The notes: generated by a model not told the origin, from the letters alone. 64,000 bases of DNA from JAHEKD01 sp965204695 (GCA_965204695.1 OZ242007.1:3968001-4032000), one strand, 5' to 3'; numbered from the stretch's first letter, positions 18,317-27,383 are shown. Translations and numbers: made by a program.

Positions 18317-19168
18317 TTAACAGTCTTCTCTATGATCTTTCATGTTTATATCAAAGTGCTTAACAAATGCCTTATTTAGACTTCTGGCTGAAGAATAACC
18401 GGTAATGGCAGCGATCTCATCAAAACTGATTTCCGAGTTTTTGATAAGTGAACGCGCTTTACTAAGTCGTACGTTCATTAAGTAGGCAATTGGCGTTTCA
18501 CCAACTGACAACAAGAATTGACGATTTAATGTTGATTTTGACATGCCTACTTTTTCACCTAATGATGTCACCGTCCAGTTCTGTTGCGGATATTTATGAA
18601 TAAAATTTAAGGCCTGGAATATCCTTCGATCAGCGATCAACGCGTCAATGATATTACTGCCTTGTTCAGAATTGATAATATGGCTCATTATATGGATAAA
18701 CAAAACCTCAACTAAACGGTCCACTATTGGGTTTTGCCAGGAACACTGCTGTTCGAGATGTTGGTCCATCAATTCTATGATTGACCAGACTACGTCATTG
18801 GCATCCAAGTTTCGAACTGATAAAAGCACAGGTATTTTATCAAGTAATGGATGTGTTAACCCAGACTCAAGAGCAATGCGACAACATATAATATGATGAC
18901 TAATCCTTCCTTTCTGAAATAAGGGTGAATTCAGGTTACATGCTTCTAAAACTTCACTCTGGTCAGTTTTTTCAGTGCCCGGATGATCAGCCATCCAGTG
19001 CTCTTGATTACTGGCAACCAGGCCAATCTCGCCTTGTTTAATTTGAATATAATGATCTGGTCTACTACCGATATGTAGACCACCTTTGAGCGCGATATGA
19101 AAACGTATTGCCGGGTCTGCACTAAGTTGGATACCCCATGGTGAGGCAAGTGATGATCTAAAAAACAC
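18317..19168 (-). CDS. AraC-family transcriptional regulator
   Basis: 283 residues. The N-terminal two thirds form the cupin-type ligand domain of AraC regulators (PLFQKGRISHHIICCRIAL, HPLLDKIPVLLSV). The C-terminal 100 residues contain the two helix-turn-helix motifs (TVTSLGEKVGMSKSTLNRQF and FDEIAAITGYSSARSLNKAF). It is divergent from the P460 gene at 19384 and probably controls it. The start is odd: the reading frame stays open about 30 codons upstream of the GTG at 19168, and that extension (INEAFNLFRFSGSVFF) matches the usual family N-terminus. Yet it has no standard start codon; the ATG at 19203 is in another frame. A small indel or rare start is possible. Confidence 0.85.
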   Translation of the reverse strand: MFFRSSLASPWGIQLSADPAIRFHIALKGGLHIGSRPDHYIQIKQGEIGLVASNQEHWMADHPGTEKTDQSEVLEACNLNSPLFQKGRISHHIICCRIALESGLTHPLLDKIPVLLSVRNLDANDVVWSIIELMDQHLEQQCSWQNPIVDRLVEVLFIHIMSHIINSEQGSNIIDALIADRRIFQALNFIHKYPQQNWTVTSLGEKVGMSKSTLNRQFLLSVGETPIAYLMNVRLSKARSLIKNSEISFDEIAAITGYSSARSLNKAFVKHFDINMKDHREDC

Positions 19169-19383
19169 TGAACCACTAAAACGAAACAGATTAAACGCTT
19201 CATTGATAATCTGCTCTTGATGTTTGACTGTTGGACACGTTTTTGAATCTCCTGGTAACTATTGGTTATATAAATTTCAATATAATGATGTTCACAACTG
19301 CCTATTGAGATTACTTTTGGACGAGTAAAACTTACTTAGCTAGTGTGCTTGGATGCCAGAACCAACTAATAGAGGAACCAATT

Positions 19384-19986
19384 ATGATTAAATCAAAGAT
19401 AAGAAATTTTTCAACACATTTTCTCATTGCTTCGATATTGACAGCAAGCTTTGCAAGCGCAGATGATTACTATGAGATCAGCGATGGAGAATTAAAACGC
19501 CCGACCGGTTATCGCGAGTGGGTTTACGTTGGAACTCCTGTTACCCCTAATGACATGAACAATGGTAAAGCGGCTTTCCCAGAACATCACAATGTATATA
19601 TAGATCCGGAAAGCTGGGCGCACTGGAAACAAACGGGTGAATTTCGCGAGGGTGCAATTTTGATCAAGGAGTTGGTCAGTGTTGGTTCTAAACAAGCTGT
19701 TAGCGGAGCAGGTTATTTTCAAGGTGAGTTTATTGGCTTAGAAGCAACGATTAAAAGTAAGGAGAATTTTTCAGATGAACCGGGAAACTGGGCTTACTTC
19801 AGTTTTTCAACCCCTGATCATAAGTCACTGACCGAAACCGCAAAGGCATTTCCTGCACAAGCCTGTAATGCCTGCCATCATGGTGCGGCCGCCGATGATT
19901 TCGTATTCACTCAATACTATCCGGTTTTACGTGCTGGCAAAGGCACGGGGGATAAAGCCGTCGGTGGAGTCGATTCGGGACTTTAA
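19384..19986 (+). CDS. cytochrome P460 family protein (first copy)
   Basis: 200 residues from the ATG at 19384 with GAGGAA upstream. A signal peptide (about 1-23, ending FASADD) directs it to the periplasm. The domain carries family segments (YREWVYVGTPVTPN, HNVYIDPESWAHWKQTG) and one haem c site CNACH near the C-terminus, followed by DFVFTQYYPVLR. Cytochrome P460 proteins bind a cross-linked haem and oxidise hydroxylamine or handle nitric oxide; the substrate here is unknown. A second P460 gene lies 91 bp downstream. The AraC gene upstream points the other way. Confidence 0.85.
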   Translation: MIKSKIRNFSTHFLIASILTASFASADDYYEISDGELKRPTGYREWVYVGTPVTPNDMNNGKAAFPEHHNVYIDPESWAHWKQTGEFREGAILIKELVSVGSKQAVSGAGYFQGEFIGLEATIKSKENFSDEPGNWAYFSFSTPDHKSLTETAKAFPAQACNACHHGAAADDFVFTQYYPVLRAGKGTGDKAVGGVDSGL

Positions 19987-20077
19987 CAAACTATGGCCCT
20001 GTTTGACTTTATCATGGCGTTCTGGAATTTTCTCAGAGTCCTGGTAGTTAAAAAATTAATATTTTTCAGGCACAATT

Positions 20078-20617
20078 TTGTATAAACCTTTATTACTTTC
20101 AATTGCTTATTGTCTTATGATAGTAGGCGCTTCTGCCGATGGCCTTTCTCAAAATGTTGATGAAAATGGCAGCATTACACTGCCAGATGACTTTCGTAAA
20201 AACATGGCACATCTCGGTTCTTGGTTTGTTCCGGAGGGTGATGCCAGTGGTTTTCATGATGTCTACACTGAACAATCGAGCATTGATGCCTTTCGCGAAA
20301 CCGGGAAGTTTCCTGATGGTGCAACACTGGTTAAAGAATTAAGAGCTTCAACAACCGGAACCTATACCACCGGTAAAGATGTCAGTTATGCCAATGATAA
20401 GGTCAAACAAATTTTTGTGATGGTTAAAGATAGCAGGAATAGATTTTCAAATAATCCTGTCTGGGGTGAAGGTTGGGGCTGGGCATTATTCAAACCGGAT
20501 CAATCTGGTGCCAATTTAACCACAAATTACCAAACAGAATGCTTAGGTTGTCATGTTCCTGCCAAGAAAAGTGACTGGATTTATATCGAGGCTTACCCGT
20601 CTTTAAGCACACAATAG
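20078..20617 (+). CDS. cytochrome P460 family protein (second copy)
   Basis: 179 residues starting at TTG (20078) with CAGG 7 bases upstream; the start is supported because it places a clean signal peptide (MYKPLLLSIAYCLMIVGASA) at the N-terminus. It shares the layout of the first copy (LGSWFVPEG, FHDVYTEQSSIDAFRETG) and has one haem c site CLGCH followed by DWIYIEAYP. The two are diverged tandem paralogues, probably one operon under the AraC regulator. Both are periplasmic haem proteins. The uncommon TTG start may keep its level lower than that of the first copy. Confidence 0.8.
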   Translation: MYKPLLLSIAYCLMIVGASADGLSQNVDENGSITLPDDFRKNMAHLGSWFVPEGDASGFHDVYTEQSSIDAFRETGKFPDGATLVKELRASTTGTYTTGKDVSYANDKVKQIFVMVKDSRNRFSNNPVWGEGWGWALFKPDQSGANLTTNYQTECLGCHVPAKKSDWIYIEAYPSLSTQ

Positions 20618-21196
20618 CTGGCACTCTGGAAACAGTAATTAATTCGTCAGCTGGGTAAGTAATGATCCATTTGAATAATTTCATCATACATGCTCATAAA
20701 TAGATTTCACATGTGAAACAAATAGAATGCAGGCTCATTATGATGCCAGATATCTTATATTGACCTAAAGAAATAAACTCCTGATACGGGGAAAATACTA
20801 ATTCGATTTGTTTCGAGTCAAAAACATTGAAATTTCTAAATTTTGCATGGCTATGTATATCTAAATCACCAATATCTGTATGAATATCAGATTCTGGGTA
20901 ACCAGATTTTATATTGTGAGTTAAAATCTCCAGCCTCACTTATCTTTCAATAATAACAAAGCGACGAAACAAGCATAAATTCAGATTAACCATTCTTCTA
21001 GTATAAGCCTCGATAGTTCAATTTTTTTCGATTATCCTGAATTTTTTTGAATATTAAATTGTCTGCTTTTTCGTGAAATAAAAAAGTTTAAGCAGTGTTG
21101 AAATGACGGCATTGGGCAATCAACGGCCTATCAGATATAAAATTAATTGAGACTCACGAATAGTGGGTTTAGCCAAAATTTTACGTCCTTGTAGCA
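20618..21196. other. AT-rich intergenic region
   Basis: About 580 bp between the P460 pair and the resolvase. A leftward 81-codon frame at 20939-20694 starts with GTG but lacks a ribosome binding site and family likeness; I do not call it. No repeats or terminator hairpins are supported. Confidence 0.3.
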
Positions 21197-21757
21197 TCAA
21201 GTATCTTTCCCAGAAATAACTCTGTAGATGGTTCTCCGTGACACTTGATAAATTGATGCAATATCTGCAATAGTCTGTTTTCCATTTGCTAAATTCTTTC
21301 GTGCGTGAGTAATTTGGTCTGCATTTAGTTTCGGCGGTCTGCCTATACGAACACCGCGCCTGCGGGCAGCCTCCATACCTGCTTTAGTTCGTTCGACTAT
21401 AAGAGCACGTTCTAACTCCGCAAAAGCATTTGTTATTTGGTAAGCAAAACGACCCATGGGTGTAGTTGTGTCAACTGTATCGGTTAGAGAAAGAAATCCA
21501 ATTTCTCTTTCTTCAAGCATATTAAGAATATTAAGGGCGTCCATAAGCGAACGAAAAGCCCGGTCCATCTTCCAGATGACTAATGTATCTCCCTTTTCCA
21601 AACTATCCAAAGCGGCTTTGAACTGTGGACGATCTGGTGCCACTGCTGAAACTCCAGCATCGTAAAAAATCTTTTCACAATGAGCAGCTTTGAGTGCATC
21701 GATCTGTAGATCGAGATTTTGTTCATCCGTTGATACTCTCGCATAACCTATTCTCAT
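21197..21757 (-). CDS. serine recombinase, resolvase/invertase family
   Basis: 186 residues from the ATG at 21757, chosen because the conserved N-terminus MRIGYARVSTDEQNLDLQ begins there; the catalytic serine is Ser9. The resolvase domain (1-140) includes the IWKMDRAFRSL and GRFAYQITNAFAELER segments. A C-terminal Hin-type helix-turn-helix follows (IADIASIYQVSRRTIYRVI). Such enzymes resolve cointegrates of Tn3-type transposons or invert DNA. No transposase is nearby, so this is either an isolated remnant of a transposon or an island-maintenance recombinase. The 60-200 bp upstream, where a res site would lie, shows no clear repeat that I can assign. Confidence 0.9.
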   Translation of the reverse strand: MRIGYARVSTDEQNLDLQIDALKAAHCEKIFYDAGVSAVAPDRPQFKAALDSLEKGDTLVIWKMDRAFRSLMDALNILNMLEEREIGFLSLTDTVDTTTPMGRFAYQITNAFAELERALIVERTKAGMEAARRRGVRIGRPPKLNADQITHARKNLANGKQTIADIASIYQVSRRTIYRVISGKDT

Positions 21758-22028
21758 GACAATTCCAATCCACCACAAAAGTCAGATTGTGGCTTGTGGT
21801 AGGGGTTAAAAAATTTGCGCCGGGATTGTTGATGGCTTTCTTGCCAGTAAGAGTTGTCAAAAACTAACCCTTTTGGCATAGCGCAAAAGGCAGGTCGGCT
21901 ATCTAGCTATTAAACTGTTATGCCACGCTAAAAGCCAATATCAATACTACAGAATTATGAGAACTGAGTCTATGCAGATCGTGACGAAACCCTTCCATTT
22001 TGTCACAAAAAATTGTGGAGTGTTAGTT

Positions 22029-22361
22029 ATGTTTACTGCACACAACAAAAACAGATCATTGATTTACTATATTATTGTATCTGCATTTTTGATTATTTCG
22101 CGATCTGCTTCCGCACTAACCGGTCAGGATATATTGGATAATATGAACTCGGATCAGAGTCATGGCTATTTGTTCGGTAGCATCGAAATGGCAGCATTCC
22201 TGTCTAATGTTAATGGAAATACTGATCGATCTCGCTGTATCATTAATTGGTACAATAATGATGGAGGCGTTAACCAAATCATCCAGGCATTAGGCCGCTT
22301 CAAAGATCGCGAGGCACAACCAGTGATTCATGTGCTCATAAAAAAAGCTTGTGGAGAATAG
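22029..22361 (+). CDS. small exported protein, Rap1a/Tai-like
   Basis: 110 residues from the ATG at 22029, which has TGGAG upstream; longer readings from 21957 lack one. A signal peptide (IIVSAFLIISRSASA) is followed by a short domain with a layout like Rap1a/Tai-type proteins: GxLFGSIEMAAFL, then a Cys (SRCIINWYN), then QPVIHVLIKKACGE with a terminal Cys that could pair with the first. Rap1a proteins are periplasmic immunity proteins to type VI amidase effectors, but many distant relatives have no known role. The assignment is by pattern only. Confidence 0.6.
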   Translation: MFTAHNKNRSLIYYIIVSAFLIISRSASALTGQDILDNMNSDQSHGYLFGSIEMAAFLSNVNGNTDRSRCIINWYNNDGGVNQIIQALGRFKDREAQPVIHVLIKKACGE

Positions 22362-22370
22362 CTTAGAGAT

Positions 22371-23189
22371 TTATATGTTCTGATTAGGTATAGGCAACCT
22401 GTCTGGTTCCTGAGTAACTGGCTGATCTTCCTGCTTATAGTGATTGCCTTCAATGGCATTGGAAAAATTCTTGTTTAAATCAAATCCGGCACACAAAACT
22501 TGATCATCGGTATAATTTTTAGCTGCAGAGGCAGAATGTTTCTGAGTCTCATGTTTAGAATTTGAATTTACCGTAGTAGGCACATCCGATATAGTGGATT
22601 CAAGATTTGCAATTTCACTTTCCAGATCATCAAGCTCTTCTACACTCAATTCGCCAGATGCAAGTTGTTCCTTATGTTCGATGACGTTGTCTCGGAATTG
22701 AATTGCTTCATCGTATTGTTTTTGGGCATTTGTAAATTCACTGAAAGTCGGAGCGTCAGGATTCCATTTTGAAAAATCAATTTTATCGGGGTTGATTTCC
22801 AAACCATCTTCACCACGAAATGTTCCGTCTTCCGCTTCGAACACCAGGTGGCCATCCAATGTACGGTTGGCATTTTGTTTTATTTCTTCAAGACGTTGCT
22901 GCGCTAGAGCAAGCTTTTCAAAAGTGATACGTTCCAGATTGTTGAGTCTTTCCTCCATGAGACGGATTCGGTGTTCATATTCCTGATCTGCTATCGAGAT
23001 CATTTGAAGGGCATTGAGATAACGCCCATCTTCATGATTATCAGTATCGCCGGTAAACTTACGTGAGGTCTTGACGTGGCCGGACAAAATTGTGTCACTA
23101 CCTTGTGTTGCCAAGTATGCAAGTTTTCTAAGTAAAGCCTGATTGGGAGCGGCCTTAATCTTGAATTCTTCTCCAACGCTCGTTGTCAT
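22371..23189 (-). CDS. coiled-coil protein of unknown function
   Basis: 272 residues, soluble, with a strong coiled coil at about 68-115 (MEERLNNLERITFEKLALAQ) and a second helical region around 155-200 rich in Glu and Asp. The C-terminus is disordered, acidic and Pro-rich. No family is recognised. The stop lies 10 bp from the end of the convergent Rap1a-like gene. A decaying frame lies just upstream. It is probably island cargo. Confidence 0.6.
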   Translation of the reverse strand: MTTSVGEEFKIKAAPNQALLRKLAYLATQGSDTILSGHVKTSRKFTGDTDNHEDGRYLNALQMISIADQEYEHRIRLMEERLNNLERITFEKLALAQQRLEEIKQNANRTLDGHLVFEAEDGTFRGEDGLEINPDKIDFSKWNPDAPTFSEFTNAQKQYDEAIQFRDNVIEHKEQLASGELSVEELDDLESEIANLESTISDVPTTVNSNSKHETQKHSASAAKNYTDDQVLCAGFDLNKNFSNAIEGNHYKQEDQPVTQEPDRLPIPNQNI

Positions 23190-23552
23190 CTCTTACCACC
23201 GCGTTATTTTCATCCTTATATAATAATATCGCAAATGGATGCCTGCTTGCTAATTTGACTCGTTCTTTCAATTAAATCAATTACTTCACCTATTTTGTCA
23301 ATCTCATCATATGGAGATATCAAACGCTTTAATTTAAGGAGTGCACAGCGAAATTTTGTTGCAAAATACCAATCGCAACCGGGATTTAAATATCAATTTA
23401 TAGAGGATTAAATATTTTGTGTGAATGATAAATGTGTAATTACTGTAGATAAATATATCTTGATTCTTCGGATATAAATAACGGCACGGTAACCTTCTGC
23501 GAAGGGTATATGCAGAGTTAAAATAGAAACTTTTTGAAGGCTAGGGCCGTTT
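23190..23552. other. intergenic region with a possible remnant frame
   Basis: About 360 bp. On the minus strand the frame ending at 23216 is open for about 57 codons and looks protein-like (SPYDEIDKIGEVIDLIERTS) but has no ATG start, so it may be the remains of a gene. No other feature is seen. Confidence 0.3.
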
Positions 23553-24002
23553 TTAATGGTTAATTCTTGGCAACCATCCTCTTTTCTCAAGTTCCCTTAA
23601 AATAAAATCCAAAAATTCCTGAGCAAATGATCCAAAATTTGGGATAGCACCTGCCAGACTGGTTAGAATTGTTTTAGCCTTTTTAAGGACCTGCTTTAGC
23701 TTATTAATGCCGCCATCTTGTTCAAATTCATTTAAACTGTGAGAGAAAGATTCAAGTTTGAGTTTCAACTGATCGCCGATCAGACCTGCTTTCACCATCC
23801 TGTCCTTGAATTCATCATCGCTTTCCGGATCCTTGATGAAGTCACCTCCGGCACGTTCTTCAAGAAGATCACAAACTTTGCTATGACTAATATGGTAATT
23901 ATTACGGAATTCCTGCCGGAACAATACCGGACTTGCAGCATCTATAATCTTAAGCAATTCCATGACCCTTCTTATAAAGTCATGCAGATTATTTATCTCC
24001 AT
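23553..24002 (-). CDS. hypothetical helical protein
   Basis: 149 residues from the ATG at 24002, with a strong GGAGGAG site upstream; the in-frame GTG six codons earlier overlaps that site and is rejected. Mostly helical. An N-terminal half (LHDFIRRVMELLKIIDAASP; HSKVCDLLEERAGGDFIK) is followed by a C-terminal amphipathic segment (AKTILTSLAGAIPNFGSFAQ) and a basic end (LEKRGWLPRINH). The hydrophobic-glycine segment is reminiscent of small membrane-active domains seen in some effector proteins, but I cannot place it in a family. Confidence 0.65.
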   Translation of the reverse strand: MEINNLHDFIRRVMELLKIIDAASPVLFRQEFRNNYHISHSKVCDLLEERAGGDFIKDPESDDEFKDRMVKAGLIGDQLKLKLESFSHSLNEFEQDGGINKLKQVLKKAKTILTSLAGAIPNFGSFAQEFLDFILRELEKRGWLPRINH

Positions 24003-24230
24003 AATCAGATTCTCCTCCACCCGGCTACTGAAAAACAGTCACTGGAAAAGTTATAAATTTAATAAAGTGAGAAGGTTAATTGTAATACATATCCAATTTA
24101 AGCGCATCTGACAGCAATCGTTTCCTATCAAATTCTTCTTGCTGCTAAAATTGATCACCTCAGAATAAACTTGACTCTCTGGAAAAGAATATATAGGTAA
24201 TATAGAAAATAGTGAGTAAGGAGACAAATT

Positions 24231-24668
24231 ATGATTGCGGATGAGGGAGAGAAAAAACATAGAACATGCTTGGCAGAGAGGTTTCGTGGACTTGGTTCTT
24301 TTCAAACCTTTCTGATCGATGATCTGATAGAGAAGCTATCGTGCAGTAGAGACCTCCATCTGAACCTTTTATTCGATAAGGCCAACGCTTTCAAGGCTGC
24401 AATAGACGAGGGAAGAATAGCCCCCAAGTATAATGGCACTCTCTTCAATCTCAAGGAACTGAACGATGAATGCAATGCCGTATATGTTCTGAAAAAAATG
24501 AAGGAGCGCGGCGAAACAAAAATTGAATTACATACGGGAAAGAACATGGAGTTTCAAATTCTTGCAATGGCAACCAGACAAGATGCTAATCATGGCGCTG
24601 CTCTGAATGATGACTGGCAGCACTCTTTTGATCCTGAGGATTATAAACGCAAACTTGAAATGAAGTGA
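24231..24668 (+). CDS. hypothetical protein
   Basis: 145 residues, ATG with AAGGAG 7 bases upstream. Soluble, mixed charge, no recognised motif. Recurrent segments such as LIDDLIEKLSCSRDLHLNLL and FKAAIDEGRIAPKYNGTLFN suggest an alpha-helical fold with a small sheet. It is the last gene before the tRNA fragment that marks the island end and is divergent from the gene at 24002, with a shared promoter region of about 230 bp. Confidence 0.6.
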   Translation: MIADEGEKKHRTCLAERFRGLGSFQTFLIDDLIEKLSCSRDLHLNLLFDKANAFKAAIDEGRIAPKYNGTLFNLKELNDECNAVYVLKKMKERGETKIELHTGKNMEFQILAMATRQDANHGAALNDDWQHSFDPEDYKRKLEMK

Positions 24669-24728
24669 TCTGGGACATAACTTTGTTGAGTTATCGACAT
24701 GACATAACTTTATGAAAGCAACACCGTC

Positions 24729-24757
24729 CGACCAAATGGCACTAGGCCATGTGGTCG
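24729..24757. repeat. inverted repeat near the island end
   Basis: Arms CGACCAAATGGC (24729-24740) and GCCATGTGGTCG (24746-24757) match at 11 of 12 positions around a 5-base loop. The motif CGACCACATGG occurs again at 26303-26313 beyond the ISL3 element, and GGTGGTCGG lies in the tRNA fragment. These may be recombinase arm or core sites of the integrated element. Confidence 0.5.
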
Positions 24758-24880
24758 CTGAACGCCAATAAAATTCCGACAATTTTCCGACATCAGTCCT
24801 GCATTGTTATGCATAATCCAGCATTTTGTGCAACGAGCGCCGTATTTAGGCTTAATAAAATCAAATAGTTACGTTTGCGT

Positions 24881-24931
24881 TCCGGTCTTCGAACCAGGTG
24901 GTCGGGAGTTCGAATCTCTCCGGGCGCGCCA
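24881..24931 (+). pseudogene. 3' fragment of a tRNA-Arg gene (probable att site)
   Basis: The sequence reads as the 3' part of a tRNA: an anticodon-loop-like CTTCGAA (would read TCG, arginine), a perfect-length T arm (GGGAG TTCGAAT CTCTC) and acceptor strand CGGGCGC, discriminator G, then CCA at 24929-24931. The D arm and 5' acceptor strand (expected GCGCCCG) are absent and the anticodon stem is imperfect, so it is not a working tRNA. A 3' fragment like this is what site-specific integration into a tRNA gene leaves at the far end of an element. With the CCA end pointing right, the element lies to the left. The 12-base string CGCCAATAAAAT at its end also occurs at 24763-24775. Confidence 0.75.
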
Positions 24932-24963
24932 ATAAAATCAATGACTTACATAGACTTCTTTCC

Positions 24964-26263
24964 GGCTCTACCCAGTTAACGGGGGATAGGCTTCATTAGA
25001 CACGATTGATTATACCCTCCCATCCACAATGAGTAAGCACTCTCAACCGATAATTTTCAAAATTTCTAAATCCGTAAGCGCGTCTAGTCATCATTTCCAT
25101 TTTGGTGTGAAAGCCCTCGGTAATTCCATTTGTTTTGCTGAATCGCCACATGGCGACAATGGGTTGTAACCAAGCCGTTAATGTTTTAGCCAGTGTTCGC
25201 AGAGGGCTATTTTTGAGTTGTTGTAATAATTCCATCAGTTTCGGTAGTTTGATCTGTGCTCGGTAAGCGTTAAGTGTTTTTAAAAGCATAAGGCGTACAA
25301 GTTTTTGTTTGGCCCGATAGATGTCCCGTAGGACAGGATATTGATCCAGATAGCTCATCAAATTGTAATGTTGCTCTTGTTTCAAGTGCCATTGATGACG
25401 ACGCATTAAACTGATCAAACCTCGGTTTTTTCTGCCTTCTGGGTCATGCTGTGCCCACAGCTTAAGGAAGTGTTGGTTGATTAATCTCACGACATGGAAT
25501 CGGTCAGAGACGATGATAGCGTTTGGAAAGTACTTTCGCGCGATGTTACGATAGGTTTCAGATAAATCCATGACCACCACTTTCACTTTATCACGGCCCT
25601 TTAAGCGTTGTAGATATTGACGTAGAGATGGCTCTGAGCGTCCCAGCTTGACATCAAACACCTTGTGATTTTTAAGATCGACGAAGGAGGTGGCATAGCC
25701 GGTTTTACGGGTAAAAAAATGTTCATCAATACCTAGCACCTGAGGACAGGGTCGATTAGCCATTTCTGATCGTTTGCGCTCAATATGGAACTGGTACCAT
25801 CGCTCTACGGTGGCAGGGCTAATGTTATAGGTACGCGAAATCTTACGCTGTGTCACGCCGTCGTGATGGGCCTCGAACACTTCAAGCCGGAAGGATTCAG
25901 ATGATCGATAACGGGGCCTGATACCGGCGAAATGATGACGAAAGTAGCGGTTACATTGCTGACAATAATATTTAGGCACCCGCAGATGTAAAATCATGAC
26001 CTGATTGCCTTGCCGGGTGTGTTTAACGGTTCTACTATGGGTGGCTTTAATCTTTAAACGAGGAAACTGGCAGTGTTTACAACGAGGTCGTTTAGTAGGT
26101 TTAGCCCATACCTCAATACTCCCGTGACGTTCTACTCGTTCGACTTGTAAATTAGGAATGCCTATAATTCTATTGGCGTGGGACATCGGTGTTCTCCATT
26201 AAATTAATCTTCAACAAAATTAGTTTAATGAATACCTTTGTCCCCCGTTAATGAGGGAGAGCC
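24964..26263. mobile_element. ISL3-family insertion sequence
   Basis: About 1.3 kb, bounded by 25-bp imperfect inverted repeats that begin GGCTCT and share a TTAACGGGGGA core (left end at 24964, right end at 26263 on the opposite strand). One transposase gene fills it. The flanking 8 bases (TTCTTTCC left, AGTAATTG right) do not match, so the expected target duplication is missing. It sits 32 bp right of the tRNA fragment. Confidence 0.9.
24996..26186 (-). CDS. ISL3-family transposase
   Basis: 396 residues, full length for the family. The N-terminal zinc finger of ISL3 transposases is present (CKHCQF and CQQCNRYF pairs), then a helix-turn-helix (VTQRKISRTYNISPATVERW). The DDE catalytic core follows, with Asp in VLGIDEHF, Asp in VVVMDLSETY and the last acidic residue in NGITEGFHTKMEMM, then the conserved RRAYGFRNFENYRLRVL tail. 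The frame is intact, so the element may still be active. The ATG at 26186 lies 78 bp inside the right end. Confidence 0.95.
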   Translation of the reverse strand: MSHANRIIGIPNLQVERVERHGSIEVWAKPTKRPRCKHCQFPRLKIKATHSRTVKHTRQGNQVMILHLRVPKYYCQQCNRYFRHHFAGIRPRYRSSESFRLEVFEAHHDGVTQRKISRTYNISPATVERWYQFHIERKRSEMANRPCPQVLGIDEHFFTRKTGYATSFVDLKNHKVFDVKLGRSEPSLRQYLQRLKGRDKVKVVVMDLSETYRNIARKYFPNAIIVSDRFHVVRLINQHFLKLWAQHDPEGRKNRGLISLMRRHQWHLKQEQHYNLMSYLDQYPVLRDIYRAKQKLVRLMLLKTLNAYRAQIKLPKLMELLQQLKNSPLRTLAKTLTAWLQPIVAMWRFSKTNGITEGFHTKMEMMTRRAYGFRNFENYRLRVLTHCGWEGIINRV

Positions 26264-26510
26264 AGTAATTGTTTTTATAAGTCAGCTAAGCATTTTTGGA
26301 GCCGACCACATGGGTAAAAACCAGGTGGTTGGAATAGATATATTTACGTGTTTATTTAAGGTGCAATAACGAGCAACTTTCAACTCACCCTTTATACTCG
26401 AAAGAGACATTCACAAGATTTTTCAGTTTGAATAGACTGGAGCAACAAGCAATGTTGTGTCAGCTTTCTGACGTTTCATTAATTTTGTTCTGTTAAAATC
26501 TTGACTAACT

Positions 26511-27362
26511 ATGAAAGATAATTTTGCCGATATAAATAAACTAGTATTAATTTTAATTACAGTCCTTTTCTCTTTCTTTATAAATGTATCAAAAGCAAGT
26601 GAGCACGAGTGTAATGCCGTAAGCACAAGCTACGGCTATAAGATACAGCTTTCCAATGACTTTATTAAAAAGTTTAGTCATGCTGATAAGGCAAAAAGGC
26701 ATTGTTATAGAAGATTGAAGTATTTAGGTCAAATCAAGCATGAAGATATTGATTGCTATGCTGAAAAAACTGTTGGAGAAGGAATTTGGACAGTATTATC
26801 GGAAAACTTTATTATTCAACATCAAAACCAGCTTCAAGCTGCTAGCCAATGTTGGCAATATCATGATATTGATAAAAATATTTCTAATTATCAATATATA
26901 CCACTAGGTCAGGCACCTTACAAAAATTTTGACGAGATAGTAGCATCCGAATTTTACTTCTACTTGCATAAATCTAGAGTTGACCAATACTTTGAACTCA
27001 TGAAAAGAGAAGAACAGCGATATGCTGAATTCATTGCAAATCAAGAAGATAAAGGGAATCGAAAAGCATGCAATCACTTTCCTGAGGCAGGGTTGGATAT
27101 CAGTGTTAAAGATGCTCGAACAAATAAAAATTTAGCCTGTTTAGCTACAGCGATTGTACAGGAAGGATATTTCTCGGATATTCTTAGTGAGAATGATTGT
27201 CTTCAAGGCTCACTAAGTGGTTTGATAAATCGTCCCGGAAAATATACTCTAACTGTAACAGCACCTGGCTATAGAGAAACCGTAGTTGATGATATTAAAG
27301 TTGAGGGTGAGTATTGCAGAACCAGTACGACATATCGACATATACTCCTGGATCAGGAGTGA
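26511..27362 (+). CDS. secreted or membrane-anchored protein with C-terminal beta-sandwich
   Basis: 283 residues. An N-terminal signal (LVLILITVLFSFFINVSKAS) is followed by a Cys-rich region of about 150 residues without a recognised fold. The C-terminal 90 residues read like a carboxypeptidase-regulatory-type beta-sandwich (GLDISVKDARTN, GKYTLTVTAPGYRETVVDDI). Such domains bind protein or sugar partners outside the cell. The gene stands alone between the ISL3 element and the nitrilase; no ribosome binding site is strong. Confidence 0.6.
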   Translation: MKDNFADINKLVLILITVLFSFFINVSKASEHECNAVSTSYGYKIQLSNDFIKKFSHADKAKRHCYRRLKYLGQIKHEDIDCYAEKTVGEGIWTVLSENFIIQHQNQLQAASQCWQYHDIDKNISNYQYIPLGQAPYKNFDEIVASEFYFYLHKSRVDQYFELMKREEQRYAEFIANQEDKGNRKACNHFPEAGLDISVKDARTNKNLACLATAIVQEGYFSDILSENDCLQGSLSGLINRPGKYTLTVTAPGYRETVVDDIKVEGEYCRTSTTYRHILLDQE

Positions 27363-27383
27363 ATGCGGATGAAAGTAATATCA

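Noticed and set aside
20694..20939. 81-codon leftward frame between the P460 pair and the resolvase
   Set aside because: GTG start without a ribosome binding site, no family likeness, and composition like the surrounding non-coding DNA.
24840..24931. A complete tRNA gene
   Set aside because: No 5' acceptor strand (GCGCCCG) or D arm precedes the anticodon-like loop, and the anticodon stem is mispaired.
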